Below are positions 1-11,957 of a stretch of DNA of 64,000 nucleotides, piece after piece. Where the stretch lies: positions 9,353,199-9,417,198 of the forward strand of contig NC_071389.1 of assembly GCF_022682495.2 (NCBI RefSeq), written 5' to 3'. The translations under genes were made by a program, and so were the position numbers. The notes beneath the pieces are model-generated. The model had not been told where the DNA came from. It was given only the letters and a program-made list of their open reading frames with translations, and made no database searches. This DNA comes from Desmodus rotundus (lineage: Eukaryota > Chordata > Mammalia > Chiroptera > Phyllostomidae). The number at the start of each line of letters is the position of its first letter. Position 1 is the first letter of the stretch.

Positions 1-219
1 GCCCTTGGGTCCTTAAGGTGCTCAGTTGCTAGTTACTGAAAGATGAAACGCACAGCAGATGGATCTTTACATGGCTTATTTATTTCATCTGAGGTTAGAC
101 CTAAAGCAGTGTTGGCCAACAGAAGTCCCATGTGAACATATATCTAATTTAAAATTTCCTAGAGGCCACGCTTAAAAAGTGTAAAGAAACAGGAGAAATT
201 AAATTTGAAAAATTTTTTC

Positions 220-490
220 AATAGTTGACATTCAGTATGGCTTTATAATCGTTTCAGGTATACAGTGGTCAGACGTTTATACAACGTATGAAGTGATCCC
301 TCTGATAAGTCTAGCACCCACCTAGCACCATAGTCATTAGAATATCATCGACTAATTCCCTGTGCTGTACTTTGCATCCCCATGACTGTTTGTAATTAAC
401 CAATTTGTACTTCTAAATCCCTTCACTTTTTTCACCTAGCCCCCGGCCTCCCTAATTTTAGTGTTTTTAATTTAACCTAGTATATCCAGA
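220..490 (-). repeat. Old L1 3'UTR fragment
   Basis: gtttcaggtatacagtggtcag, agtgatccctctgataagtctag and caccatagtcattag resemble reverse-oriented L1MA/L1MB 3'UTR text. Decayed. Confidence 0.5.
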
Positions 491-1007
491 GTAGTATGTC
501 AACATGTAATCAATATTGAAAATCTCTTCATTGAAAAATGAACTATTTTACACTCTTCTGTACTAAGTCAGAGAAGTCCGTGCATTTGGCGCTTACAGCA
601 CGTCTCATTTTAGACTGGCCACCTGTCAAGTGCTTGCCAGCTCCACATGCTGTTGCCACTGTACGGGGTGGCGCAGCTGGAGAGGGTGCCCAAAGGATTG
701 CTTCTCCCTGGGCAGGCACAGAGAGGTCCTGAAAGCTGTAGTGAACTCGGGAAGGAAAGCATACCCCCCCAAAGCCCATCGTGATTTTCTGGTGCCTCAG
801 ATTTCTTCAGATTTGTGTCTTGCTGGCCACAGGAATGAAAACTAATTTTCTGCAGCAGCTTTTTGAATAGTATCAGTGCCTACTAGTAAAGATCATTGCG
901 GACAGCAGCTAAAGTAATCTCAGGTGGTTTTCCAGACCTAGATTGAGAGATGGGTTCACTGTAGAATACCTTTCTAGATTTGAATCTCTTGGTTTAGAAA
1001 CTATCTT

Positions 1008-1207
1008 TTTTTTTTTTAAGATTTTATTTTTATTTATTTTAGAGAGGGAAGGGAAGGAGGAAGAGAGGAGAGAAACGTCAATGTGTGGCACACTGTCAAC
1101 TGGGGACCTGGCCAGCAACCCAGGCATGTGCCCTTACTAGGAATAGAACCAGCGACTCTTTGGTTCGCAGGCTGGCACTCAGTCCACTGAGCTAAAACTG
1201 CCCGGGC
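1008..1207 (-). repeat. VES-type bat SINE
   Basis: Reverse copy: A/T tail at the left, tRNA-like head at the right (gctggcactcagtccactgagc). Flanks agaaactatctt (996-1007) and agaaactacctt (1208-1219) form a target duplication with one mismatch. Confidence 0.9.
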
Positions 1208-4200
1208 AGAAACTACCTTATTTTAAGTCCTTTTTTTTTTTCCTCCTTCTTTTCCTTCTATTCATGTTTTCATCTTTCTCCCCAACTTTTTTTTATGCCC
1301 CTTTCTTTTCTCCTTGAAATTCTCGTCCTTTAAGTCCCTGCAGGTTTCCCCGACTTGTCATAGCAGGATTGCTGCCTCCATTTTTCTGTCCAAAACAGTG
1401 TTCGCGCAACTAGTACAGCAACGGTGGTTCATTTCTATTTCCTCATCCGCAAGGATTGTCGTACTCATCTGTGTATCTGGCATCTGGCAGTTCCACTTTC
1501 TAGTAGGTTTTCCATAAATGCTTGTCTCCAACTTTTTTTTGTCACAGTGAAGCAAAAGGAAAATGGCCTTTGAGATACTTAACCAAGTGTAGACTGCCTT
1601 AGAGAATTTTAAAACTATATCTGGTGTCCTACAGTAACCCACTTAATTACAGAGGAGTGTTTTTCCTTGTTGTGGGAGTAACAGAGGAAGGAAGAATGTG
1701 TTGTGGGAAATGGGACCTTCAAACAGACTAACCGGAGTCTATATTACGACTCATAAAAAAGCAACTGATAAATTCATGACCTAGATGTGCCCCCATAGAA
1801 CTGCTTGTCTCTCAGCCCATGAATTCTACTTTTGACTTACCCAATTATGTTTGCTCAGGAGTTGAGTTAATTCTTTGAACCTGACTGTGATTTTGAAGCA
1901 TCACTGTAGAATCAGACCTGGGGTGATGTGACTTTGGGTGCTTCCCTCTTTGGAGGAAGCCAGGGGAGGTAGAGTAAGCAGGAGCACTGGAGATGGCCAG
2001 CCCTGCCAGGCAGGACACTGCCACGCCACTGACGTAGAGAAACAAGGCAGGGATGGAACACAGAATTAAACTAATCAACATAGAAGCTGTTTGAAAAAGT
2101 CTCTATGGATTGCACGTCTGGACTTGAAAATAGCCATTGATGTACTTTAAAGGTGCAGAGACCTTTCCAGCTGATAGTTTTAGACCAAATTTTGCTGGTC
2201 CTGTGAATTCTTTTGCTTTATTCCTAAGTGAATTTGGGGCCTCACAGAAGGAGGCAGAATCTCATCCAGATGCTCGGCATAGGAGACAGGCGCCTTGCTG
2301 GGGAGACCGCTCTCCCAGTAGACCCCGCCACAGGCAGCCCTGCCCCTGGTGTCCTTCCCAAGGCGTGAAGCGAGGAGGACCAGCATGGGCACTGCCTGCT
2401 GTGGGGGAGTTAGGGGCCAGACCGTGCCAGAACTTATTCCCACCTTCTTCCTCTGCTTCGCAGGATCTTCCCTTTGCTTTTTCCTAAAATGGTGGCAGTG
2501 TGTTCATTGGGACCTGTCAGGTGCTGCTTCTGTGAGGAAACCTTGTTCTACTGTCAGGGTTCCTGTCTCTCCTTCAGATCCCCCCACCCAGTGTCTGTCT
2601 TAGATATGTGTTCCTGATTCGGGACAGGTGGACAAGGCCAGAGGAGCCTGTGGGACACAGTGGTTCAAAGAGCACCAGGCCATTCGCTGTTCCTTGAGTT
2701 TGAGGGGCAATGAGAAAATGTCATCTTCTGAAATGCAGACTGACAGAAGAGGGGTAAATTATCTGAGAAAGGTCATGTAGTAACTGTTTCTGATAAAAAG
2801 AGGGTGTTTTCTAACTCAGTCAGGAACCAAGGGTGCCTTTTAGACTTCCATTCACTACAAGACGACTTGGATTCTTAAGGGTTTGTAAGTTGCATTGGTG
2901 GCCAGAGGATTCTGGTTTTCAGAGGGAGGGATGCAGTGTAGTGGAGCAGGCATTTTGCTCCTTCGCTCTGGGCGGGAGGCCCTGGGGTGCAGGCAGCACC
3001 CTCTTCCACCCCCATAGCTAACAGGTGCAGATTTGGGTTTGTTCACTGTCTCACGGGAGTTTGGCTGGTTTGAATCTCTCTCCCAGGGCTTCACCGCCCC
3101 TGGGTGACCTGATAAAATCTGTTTGTTGAACGTTCGGGTCTGGACAGAACAGCTGTGATGGTGCCGTACTTGCTGTACTTAGGCCTGTCTGCTTCCCCCC
3201 TTTGCCTTTCTCAGTCGCCTCTCCCATTTTCCTTCCTCACTCATCTCTTGCTGTTACAGGAATGACCCTGTCATTGTAATCTGCCTGCCCTTGCAGGTAC
3301 ATTCCTACCAGCTCTTCGTTCTTTCTGAAGATTGTGACTGTGTTACAAATTAGGCCAGTTGAGGTGTGTCCCCTGCCCTGCCTTTCCCTCATGCGCTTCC
3401 ATCCCCCAACTTTCTGCCAGAGTCTCACAAGCATCATCACTGCAAGGCTAAGGGCATGAGTAGCCCAAGGACCTGTGCTTTCTTCCTCACATGAGTTGAA
3501 TTTGCACTTGACATCTGATTTCATTCATCTTGTGGCTGTGGCTTCTCCCTTACCTCCCGCAAAGGACCGGTCCTGGCCAGAGTCGCCTTGCTCCCCCACT
3601 GTGGTTCTTCTTGACATACCGCCTCTACTCTTTCCTCCTGGTTTCACTTTTTCTCTCATATCAAGAAGTGTGTACCTCATTTCTGTAGAGGTAGAGTCCC
3701 ACAGAGCAAGTGATACCTGTGTTTGGCAACAACAGGTCTTTTGTTTAGGGTTTGGCCCAAAGCAAGGAGGCCACTCCAGTTATTAGAGCGCAGAGTGTCA
3801 TCTTCAGGAGTCTGCTTCAGGAGTCAGTGCTACCTAGCAAAAAAAGGAAGAGCCTTCCCGGGAGAAGCCATAGGAAATCAGGCTCATTTAGCACCTTGCA
3901 TCTGAGTGCTTGTGCCCTGACACTTGCCTGTGCCCTGTGACCCTCCCTCAGAGCAGCGTGGAAGAGTGCTGAGCTTATGGGTTTCTTTCACTAGCCACGG
4001 AGGTTGGGCTTCTAACACAGGAAGAGCCTTGACCTTGGTCTGGGACTCTGTGTATCCTTGTAAAAAGGGAAGGTGACCTTCGGTGATAAGATTCCTTGCT
4101 GGGGCCCACATCTAGATGCTTCCTCACAAAACACCGAGGACTCTTTAATTCCAGTGCACTGTTGCATCTCTGGAGGAGAGGGATTTTCTTCTTATAGTAT

Positions 4201-4659
4201 GCCCTGTAGGGAAGTTTTGGCTTGGTCCAGCTCTTCAGAGCACAAGTCCGAGAGCAGATTGATTGCAAGGCCTGTCCAAGGAGAGAATGGACTGACTCAT
4301 GATGCCTGGGTAGACTCCAGAGGGAGATGCAGTGCCCTCTGCAGCCGCTGGCAGAGCGCACTCCTGCTTGGACAGCTCTGAGCGTGCTGGTGTCCAGTGG
4401 CCATCTGGAGAGGGCCAGGATCAGCTTTCCTCCGAAGCTGTTGGAGTTCCGTCCCACTCTCTGATCTCACGGAAGAATTCCTCCTCAGCTCTGATAAGCT
4501 GTCCTGCCTGCTGTGATGGAGTTTGACGGGAGTACAAGGGGGCAAGGTGGAATTCAGGGATGATGAGGAGGAGACGATGAATGATGGCTTTACCAGCATT
4601 TCCGCGGGGTTGAGCATTGTCAGTGTGCGGCAGCATGGGCAGGGCCTCCAGAGGCTTTA

Positions 4660-4850
4660 GTTCTAGGGCTGCCTCTGTGATGTACTAATTTGTGACCTTG
4701 GGGAAGTTCCTGTTCTTCCCTGAGTCAACTTACCCTCATCTGATGGAGAAGAATAATAGCTGCTTTGCCTACCAAACAGGGTTGGTGTGAGCGAAAATGA
4801 ATGTTTGGGAAAGTGTATGATAGCCATAAAGCATTGTATTGACATAAGGC
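4660..4850 (+). repeat. MIR element
   Basis: MIR core-like: gtgaccttggggaagttcc, ttaccctcatctgatgg, gttggtgtgagcg. Confidence 0.65.
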
Positions 4851-4860
4851 ATTATTTTTA

Positions 4861-5218
4861 TTTTTAAAATAAAAAAATTTTTATTTATTGATTTTTAGAG
4901 AGAGAGAAACATTGATTTGTTGTTCCACTTATTTATGCAGTCTGGTTGATTCTTTAAAAAGTTTTTTTTAATTTATTGATTTGAGAGAGAGACATCAATT
5001 TGTTGTCCCATTTATTGATGCATTCATTGGTTGCTTCCTGTATGTGCTCTGACTAGAGATCGAACCTGCAACCTTGGCGAATCAGGATGATGCTCTAACC
5101 AACTGATACACCCGTCCAGGGCCGATGGTTGATTCTGTACATGCCCAGACCAGAGATCAAGCCCACAACCTTGGTATATATCCGGACAACGCTCTAACCA
5201 ACCGACCTACCCGACCAG
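4861..5218 (-). repeat. VES-type SINE, outer copy with nested insertion
   Basis: A reverse VES copy split by a second VES. Its target duplication ggcattattttta is perfect at 4848-4860 and 5219-5231. Confidence 0.9.
4954..5125 (-). repeat. VES-type SINE nested inside another VES
   Basis: Complete reverse copy flanked by a perfect tggttgattct duplication (4943-4953, 5126-5136), inserted in the body of the outer copy, hence younger. Confidence 0.9.
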
Positions 5219-5477
5219 GGCATTATTTTTAAAGCCAGTAGTTTTATATTACATGCCAAGTATGCTGGTCATGTCCTAGTTTGGGGACAGAGGCACGTTT
5301 GCTCAGACACAGTCCATGTGTCCTCTTGAAAGGCTTTTCTTCAGTCAGCTTCCATTTCCTGGGTCTGGACAGATTCCCTATTGTCTGCAAGGCCCTGGAC
5401 AGAAAGATGGAAGCAATTTGCTCTCCTGAGAGAAATCCCAATGAGACCCCTCAAATTCAGCTAATGTAATGTATATT

Positions 5478-5679
5478 AAAGTTTTTTAATAGGTTTTTGA
5501 TTTTAGAGAGAGAATGGGGGGTGGGATGGGTAGACATTGTTCAGTTGCCTTCAATACATTCTCTGGCCAGAGATCGAACCTGCAACCTAGGTGTGCGCCC
5601 TGACCAGGAATCGTTCCCCCAGACTTTTGGTGTACGAGACAATGCTCCAACCAGCTGAGCCATAGCAGCCAGGGCTGTG
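5478..5679 (-). repeat. VES-type bat SINE
   Basis: Reverse copy; duplication atgtatatt at 5469-5477 and 5680-5688 (12 of 13 if extended). Confidence 0.9.
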
Positions 5680-5817
5680 ATGTATATTTTACCACAATTT
5701 GTTAAAAATCAGCTGATGTGTTGGGCCCATTTGTCTACATGTCTTACTGGCCCTCACAGTGATATGAAAGCAAGAGTTCATGTAATATAGTTTAAAGGGG
5801 GGAGGGTTTTCTAAAAA

Positions 5818-5838
5818 TAAATAATAATAATAATAAAG
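5818..5838. repeat. (AAT)n microsatellite
   Basis: Short aataataataat tract in SZRD1 intron 1. Confidence 0.85.
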
Positions 5839-6087
5839 TTTAAAAGTATAGAGCTTTCCCATAACAGTCTTGAATTAGGTTTCTCCTAAAATAATGTGGC
5901 AAGTGCGTTTGGGTGCCTTTGTAGCCCCTTCACTTCCCCACTGTGCTCCCCACATGTGGAGTTTGGGTGCTTGGCCTGTGGCGGCATTTGGTGTTGACCC
6001 CTTTTGGAAGTATCTGAATCCCACGAGGGTAGGTAGATTTTGCATTAATGGTGGAGGAACATGAATAGGCGGGCTCATTTTTGTTAT

Positions 6088-6268
6088 TATTATTATTAAA
6101 TATTTTATTTATTTTAGAGGGGAAGAGAGGGAGAGAAACATTGACCAGTTGCCTCTCATGCCCCAGCTGGGGACTGAACCCACAACCCTGGCATGCACCC
6201 CGGCTGGGAAATGAACCTTTTGCTTTGCAGGCCTACTCTCAACCAACTGAGCCATGCTGGTCAGGGCA
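6088..6268 (-). repeat. VES-type bat SINE
   Basis: Reverse copy from the A/T-rich tail (aaatattttatttattttagagg) to the head (ccaactgagccatgctggtcagggc). Confidence 0.88.
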
Positions 6269-7201
6269 GCAGTCTCTGTTTTAGATTGGCGCAAAATGAT
6301 ACACTGGGAACTTTAAAACCATAAGTTATTTGTGGAAAGCCTTGAAAAGCCCTTAAACGGTAATGGACGTGAGACTGACGTGAGAGGTAGTGTTTACTCA
6401 GTCAGTGACACTGGTATTAACTTTAAAAACTGAGGAGAATCACAGATCTGACAGCCGATGCTATGGGATAGGTTTTCTCTGAGTGTCCATCAGTTCACAG
6501 AAAACACCCAGGGCACTCCTTACTCTCATTCCCTTTACACTCTGTCCTTACAGCAAGCAGTCACTGGGCACCAACTCATGTTACCAGTTGGAGTGACAGG
6601 TTTTCATTCTAGAGGTTTCCTAGCCAGAGCGTTCGCCGTACCCTCAGAGTATAGTCTGTTGTGCTTGCCTAAGTATATTTTGGGTCTTTCGTGAAGCAAA
6701 GCATTTTAAACATAACTCAGCACCAATCAGAATGAGTATCATGTCAGACTGGATTTAAGTCTAGGTTCATATTGTTCATAGGAGACAAAAATAAGGACAG
6801 TGGAAGGATGAAAAGTAAAAGAAAAACACATGTTCCAGGGGATACTAACCAAAGAAAACTGGCACAGCTCTATTAGTGCTGAACAGTAGATTTTCAGGGT
6901 CACTTCATAATGATAAACTGTTTAATTTACTGGAAAGAATAATTATTGATTCTTCCCATAGTCAATAGATCAAACAAATTAGCAAGAATTTAGAAGATTT
7001 GAACAAGTTAACCAGCTTGAATCAGACCCGTAACTGTACAATACAGTCATTTTCAGGACATACAGAACATTTGTGAAAACTGGCCACTCATCAGGCCCTG
7101 AAGGGGATGTCAGCAAAGCTCAGAGACTTTGTGCTAAGGCAGTGATTCTTACCATTTTGCAAGCAATAGACTCCTCTGAAAATCTTACGTGTTTTATAAG
7201 T

Positions 7202-7632
7202 CAGGGTTTCTCAACCTCAGCACTACTGACATTTGGGACCAGATAATTCCCCCCCCACCCCTGCTGTCTAACTTGTTGATTTGAGAGAGAGGACAGGAGG
7301 GAAGCAGGGAGAGAGAGACGGGCGTGTTTGTTGCCCCACTTATTTACACACTCATCGTGTGGCCATGTCTGTGCCCTGACTGGGGATGGTGCCTGCACCA
7401 TTGGTGTACAGGGCAGTGCTCTAACCAGCCAGCTACCTCGCCAGGGCTGGGACCAGGTAATCCTCAGGTGTGGATTATCCTTAGCTATTCTGTATTGTAG
7501 GTTTTTAACAGCATCCCTGGCCTCTAGATGCCAGTAGTGCCTCCCTTCCAGTATTGACAACCAAAAGTGTCTCCAGACATTGCCCAGTGTCCCCTGGTGG
7601 GCAGCATCAACCCTAGGTGAGAACCACTGTGA
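7202..7632. repeat. hAT-type nonautonomous DNA transposon fossil, split by VES
   Basis: Inverted ends cagggtttctcaacc and ggtgagaaccactgtg, body with tttttaacagcatccctggcct and gtctccagacattgcc. Familiar eutherian Charlie-type fossil; exact subfamily not assigned. Confidence 0.7.
7238..7447 (-). repeat. VES-type SINE inside a hAT fossil
   Basis: Reverse copy ending ctacctcgccagggct, flanked by gggaccagataattc (7223-7237) and gggaccaggtaatcc (7448-7462), a diverged duplication of hAT sequence. Confidence 0.85.
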
Positions 7633-8049
7633 CAGGTCTCTTCAGAGGAATACATGATTTTGCAGACAATCTCTCCCCTCCAATGTTTAGGTGGTCTTGC
7701 CCTCACTGAGGACAGTTGAGTGGAGCATTTTGTAGGAAAAAGCAGTGGGACAGCCACGGAGTGTGGACGTGTGGTCCATGTTCTATCTAAGGCTTCCCCT
7801 TGTCTAGTGCACGGACTGGTGTGTGAGTGTGTGGAGGCTTCATGGACTTCCTGGTGCTGAGGGCCTGAGGCCTGAGACTGCACTCACTTCCATAGACTTT
7901 AGCCTTCTGTTTTCTTCTAAGCCTCTTACTAGGTGATGATTACAGAGACTTCAAATCCATGATGGGGGGGGGGGGAGTTATAAGCTGTGATTTGTGTGAC
8001 CAGGAAGGAACAGGAAGCAATGTAAAAGAGAGAGCTTACCCTGAGGAGC

Positions 8050-8350
8050 AGGTGATTAACATACACGATCAGAGAAGACTTCACAAAGGAGAGGTGGCCA
8101 GCCAAGCTGGGTTCTGTAGAATAAAAATGGGAGTGTGCAAGGGAGAGGACATTGCAGGCAGGCGGGCCAGCACCCTGGACTCTGGGGGTCAGTCAGAGCT
8201 TGGGTTTGCTGTGGTGTGAAACAGGAACAGAAGACAAAGGAAGGTATGGGCGAGGCTTAGGAGCTTGGACTTGACCGGGCTAGTAGTTGAAGCATTTTAA
8301 GTGGGGAAGCAACACAATCAGATTTGTGTTTAGAAAGTTGATTTGAGTGG
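8050..8350. repeat. L2-like fragment in SZRD1 intron 1
   Basis: aagcattttaagtggggaagcaacacaatcagatttg resembles widespread L2-associated text; assignment tentative. Confidence 0.4.
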
Positions 8351-8648
8351 CTCTGGGAAGGACAGCTGGGAGGCCAGGAGACGAGTTGGAGGCTATGCAA
8401 AGAACCCAGCTGGATGGTGAGGGTCTGGAGCTATCACTGCGGCTGTGGGGATGGAGGGAGATGAGCCTGCAGGGAGTCAGGTCCCCAGGCCCCAGAGTGT
8501 ATTTAGTAAAGGGAGGTCCGCATCTGTTACCTCAAAGGACACAGTCACTGGCCAGAGAGGACATTGCCCTTAGCTCTAAAAATAAGGACATAAGTTTTTA
8601 TTTGAGAGAGATTTTTTTCCTCTTTTTATATACATTTTTTTCCTCTAG

Positions 8649-8698
8649 GAAATAGACAGACGGTTGGAAAAAAAACTGAAGATCACACAAAAGGAGAG
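8649..8698 (+). CDS. SZRD1: SZRD1 coding exon 2
   Basis: Acceptor tttttcctctag ends at 8648 and donor GTAAGG starts at 8699. The frame opens at GAA (phase 0) and ends after AG of a split Ser/Arg codon. It encodes [16 protein letters not shown]. Confidence 0.95.
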
Positions 8699-11600
8699 GT
8701 AAGGCTGCTGTCTGGTCTGAGGGCTCGTGCCCTCTGCCGTGTGAGAGCTGGGCAGTCAGTGCTGCTCTGCAGCTGGTTGTTAGGGTCAGCAGGTCAGGCT
8801 CCTGAACCCTGTCCTCTTGCCTCAGTGGGCACCCTGTGTGAGGTGGTTTGACGGAAAGTGGGGAGGTGACAAATCAGAAGACAGGTTTTAGGCCTGGCTG
8901 TGTTCCCAGTTGCTCTGATGTTTGGGACAGGTTGTCTCCCCAGTCGGGACGTCAGTTTCTTTCTCTGTGACATTAGGAGGTTGGACAGATGATGTTTCTG
9001 GTCTTCCTATGACTTGGTGGCTTAGGGTATTATGGGGGTATCCTGGAAGAAAAGATTCTCAGAAATTCTTAGACCTTGAAGGATAGCTTCGTTCCCCATG
9101 CACAAAGCAGAGGAGGTGGGTTTCCAAAGCACGCGAAAGGTGACTTCAGTTTGTCTTTGGGCTTAGGTACATGTCAGCTTCCCACAGGGACAAGTGACAG
9201 GGAGGAGGAGAGGGCCTCTCTGGACTTGCCTAATGGGCTACAGAGACATTCCCCAGGGAACCCTGGGGTGTCCTGCCTGCCCACTGGTGTTCCTGGCTCC
9301 CTGTCTGCTCGTCTCGGCCACCATACCAGCAGCTGCTTACAGTCCCCTTGCCGTGCCATTCCTGTCCCACCCAGGACTTGTTTTGGTTCCCGACAGCAGC
9401 TGCATTCCTCTAGTCCCTACCCCTCCCGACAACCAAGGCTCTGAAAACAGTCCCCCGTGGGCTCATTGGTTCGGAAAAAAAAGCTAGTTGACTGCTCTGG
9501 GGAGGGTCTTTGTTGCTGTTGAGGGGTGGACATTCCTGCTTGGACCCCTTTCCTCTAGTGGCTTTCATTTCTTTTCCTTCCTGTGTCGTCCACTCTCCTG
9601 TGGATGCGTCGCCTGTTGTGCGCGTCCACCAGCCTTGGACATTGCTTCTCCTTGGAGCACTGCCAAACGCTGCTTCCAGGATCGTCCCTCCCCGCAAGCC
9701 TGCTGCGTGCAGCACACCAGCGAGCCCTGGTGAGGGAGGTGTCTCTGCACAGAAGCCCTTCTGAGGAGTTGATCCAGCTGTTTGGTGTAGTTTGTCTCAG
9801 CAAGGCACAGGCCACACACCAGAAGGCTGAGGCCGTTTGGTAAACCCTGTCTCGGTGCCAAGCAAGGACGGCAGAGCAGGCTCCTTGGTAGAGTTTGGTG
9901 TGAGCACGCGTGTGGGAGGACTTCGCTGGGAGCGAACACTGGGACCCCCAGCTAAGGGGCTCCCGGTGTGCTAGCCTGTTAGCACTGGCCTGTGTAGGGA
10001 AGCCGGGGTTTTCACAGAAGTCATTGGATTCTGGACGTGAAGTGTTTTGCTACAGGGGCCAAACAGTGGTTGATTAACGTGATGAACATGGGAATAGAAG
10101 TCCCAGAAAATGAGATGGCGTTCCTGTCCCCATTGCCTGTGGTCAGGTCTGAGGAGCAGACCTGTGGCTGTGTGAGCTTATGCAAGGTTGCTCTTTTGCG
10201 ATACCCCTCCTCAGGAGTGAGAATTCTGATGTCTGGTCAGAGACCAACGAACTCTGAATAGAAATAGGTGGGGCAGGAGGAGGAAAGTGAGGAGGGCTGG
10301 GTGTGGGGCATGGATGGGGCCTCTTCAGTCAAGGGTAGGACTTGTGAAGCTGTGTTTGCTCTTTGTCAGCAGGAAATCCAAATCTCCTCCCAAAGTGCCC
10401 ATTGTGATTCAGGACGATAGCCTTCCCACGGGCCCCCCCCCACAGATCCGCATCCTCAAGAGGCCCACCAGCAACGGAGTGGTCAGCAGCCCCAACTCCA
10501 CCAGCAGGCCAGCCCTTCCGGTCAAGTCCCTAGCACAGCGGGAGGCAGAGTACGCTGAAGCCCGTAAGCGAATCCTAGGCAGCGCCAGCCCCGAGGAGGA
10601 GCAAGAGAAACCTATCCTCGACAGGTGAGTGTAGCTGGCAGGGCTGACTTGTTGGCCACCCCACCAGGCCACCTTGAGGAGGAGGAGGAGGAGAAGGAGG
10701 ATGACAAGGAGGATGATGGTAGCCTGGCTGCATGCAGTGAGAAGCAGGCCGAACCAGGGCTGGAACCACCGCAACTCCAGCTGTCCACCCGGCCTCCTGG
10801 GCCAGTTCACTGGGCGCCACTGGCTCCCAGACTGCTCTGAAAGATGAGGTTGTGCTTCGCTAGCACACTACCTCTGCAGACACCAGGGGGCAGGGTGGCA
10901 TAGAAGTTAAAGGTGTGGATTTTGAGTCAAAATCTGCTAGACGGAGTTGGAGCCCATCTCTGCCACTTACTTCAGCTCTCTGTCTCTCCATAGACTAATC
11001 TGAAAAATGGGATAATGATAGTACTTATCTCATCAAATTGTGCAATTAGATGAGTGCGGGGTTCTGGGAACCCTCTCTGGCACGATGGAAAGTGCTTAGA
11101 TGTTATCTGCTGGTTCTCATCATAGCCCGCTGTGATGTTTTTCTGAGCTCCCTTTTATTCCTGGTATTTTTTTTTCTGCGGTCCTAGAGGTTGTATTTAA
11201 GTTTGTCCCCCCTGCTAATGCAATGTTTGTTCAGACAGCTTCTTTCCGAGAGGCCTCTTTGGGCCTTGATGTTCTGGCACTTGAACTGATCTGTGTACTT
11301 TCATTTTATCCCTTCCTTAGTTTGTTAGGCTTCCGTTATCTCTCCTCTAAGTGTTGACCTGGCAGAGCAGAAAAAGTCCATTTCCTTCAGTCTTCCGTAG
11401 TAATAGGAGCCAACCATTAACCACATGATTGGGAGAGAAGCAGGAGGGCAGCGGCGGTGGGTGCTCGGTCCCTGCTGAGCTCCAGCTTAGGAGCCCCGCA
11501 TTCTGGAGAGTCTGTGCTCATGCTTCTGTGGCGGGTATGCTGCCCAAGGTCCTGGCCTCTGGGCGGCTTGGGCCCTGGAGCCCTCCCCCCCCCCGCCTTC

Positions 11601-11957
11601 AGGTGAACTATGGTGAGCCACACTGGGGAAGAGTGCTGCAGGTGCTAGAGGTAGACAGGGGCCACCCGCCCCGTACAGGAGCTTCCCAACCTGGAGGTGC
11701 CCTGAGTCTGCCTGCCAAAGAAGCAGGCTCAGGGAGCCAGAGTTGGCTGATAGCCACTGTGACTTCTGCCACAGCTGCAGGGGTAGTTGGTTTTAAGATC
11801 TGGGGACTTCTTTTAAATCCTTTTTCAGGCCTTCCTCTGATCTTTTCCCTTCAGGCCAACCAGGATCTCCCAACCAGAAGACAGCAGGCAGCCCAATAAT
11901 GTGATCAGACAGCCTTTGGGTCCTGATGGGTCACAAGGCTTCAAACAGCGCCGATAA
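8649..11957 (+). CDS. SZRD1: SZRD1, SUZ RNA-binding domain protein (3' three coding exons; 5' exon outside window)
   Basis: Exons 8649-8698, 10370-10624 and 11855-11957 join in frame (phases 2 and 2) to 135 residues plus TAA. Seen: a charged start [17 protein letters not shown], then [13 protein letters not shown], the basic SUZ stretch [18 protein letters not shown], and a C-terminus ending [12 protein letters not shown], the SUZ-C-like tail. From memory the human protein has 152 residues, with the missing 17 acidic N-terminal residues on a separate first exon; 17 + 135 fits exactly. SUZ domains bind RNA and SUZ-C is linked to localisation; the cellular role of SZRD1 itself is little defined. 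The first exon must lie left of position 1. Left neighbour is off-window; right neighbour SPATA21 is convergent. The sequence is nearly identical to the human protein as I recall it, so identification is secure. Confidence 0.96.
8699..10369 (+). other. SZRD1 intron between exons 2 and 3
   Basis: Mostly unique, with a faint MIR-like patch near 8880-9040. Many overlapping open frames at 9400-9940 on both strands reflect GC content; no conserved protein seen. Confidence 0.7.
10370..10624 (+). CDS. SZRD1: SZRD1 coding exon 3 (SUZ core)
   Basis: The intron ends ctttgtcag at 10369 and donor GTGAGT starts at 10625. The acceptor reads CAGCAG, so splicing at 10370 or 10373 are both in frame (ESRKS versus ERKS). 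The exon carries the proline-rich VPIVIQDD segment and the basic [14 protein letters not shown] helix. Confidence 0.95.
10672..10720. repeat. (GAG)n purine-rich microsatellite
   Basis: Repeated gag/aag triplets about 50 nt after the SZRD1 exon 3 donor; no frame is implied. Confidence 0.85.
10893..11120 (+). repeat. MIR element in SZRD1 intron 3
   Basis: gtggcatagaagttaaaggtgtgg, gagcccatctctgccactta, gaaaaatgggataatgatag and tcatcaaattgtgc give a long MIR match. Confidence 0.8.
11855..11957 (+). CDS. SZRD1: SZRD1 terminal coding exon
   Basis: Acceptor cccttcag ends at 11854. The first G completes the Arg codon of LDR, then 33 codons run to TAA at 11955-11957, ending in FKQRR. Confidence 0.95.

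Noticed and set aside
7960..7980. Run of 12 G's
   Set aside because: Simple homopolymer, possibly length-inexact in the assembly; no function inferred.
9400..9940. Cluster of overlapping open frames on both strands
   Set aside because: Intron of SZRD1; six-frame openness without any conserved or phase-matched exon.
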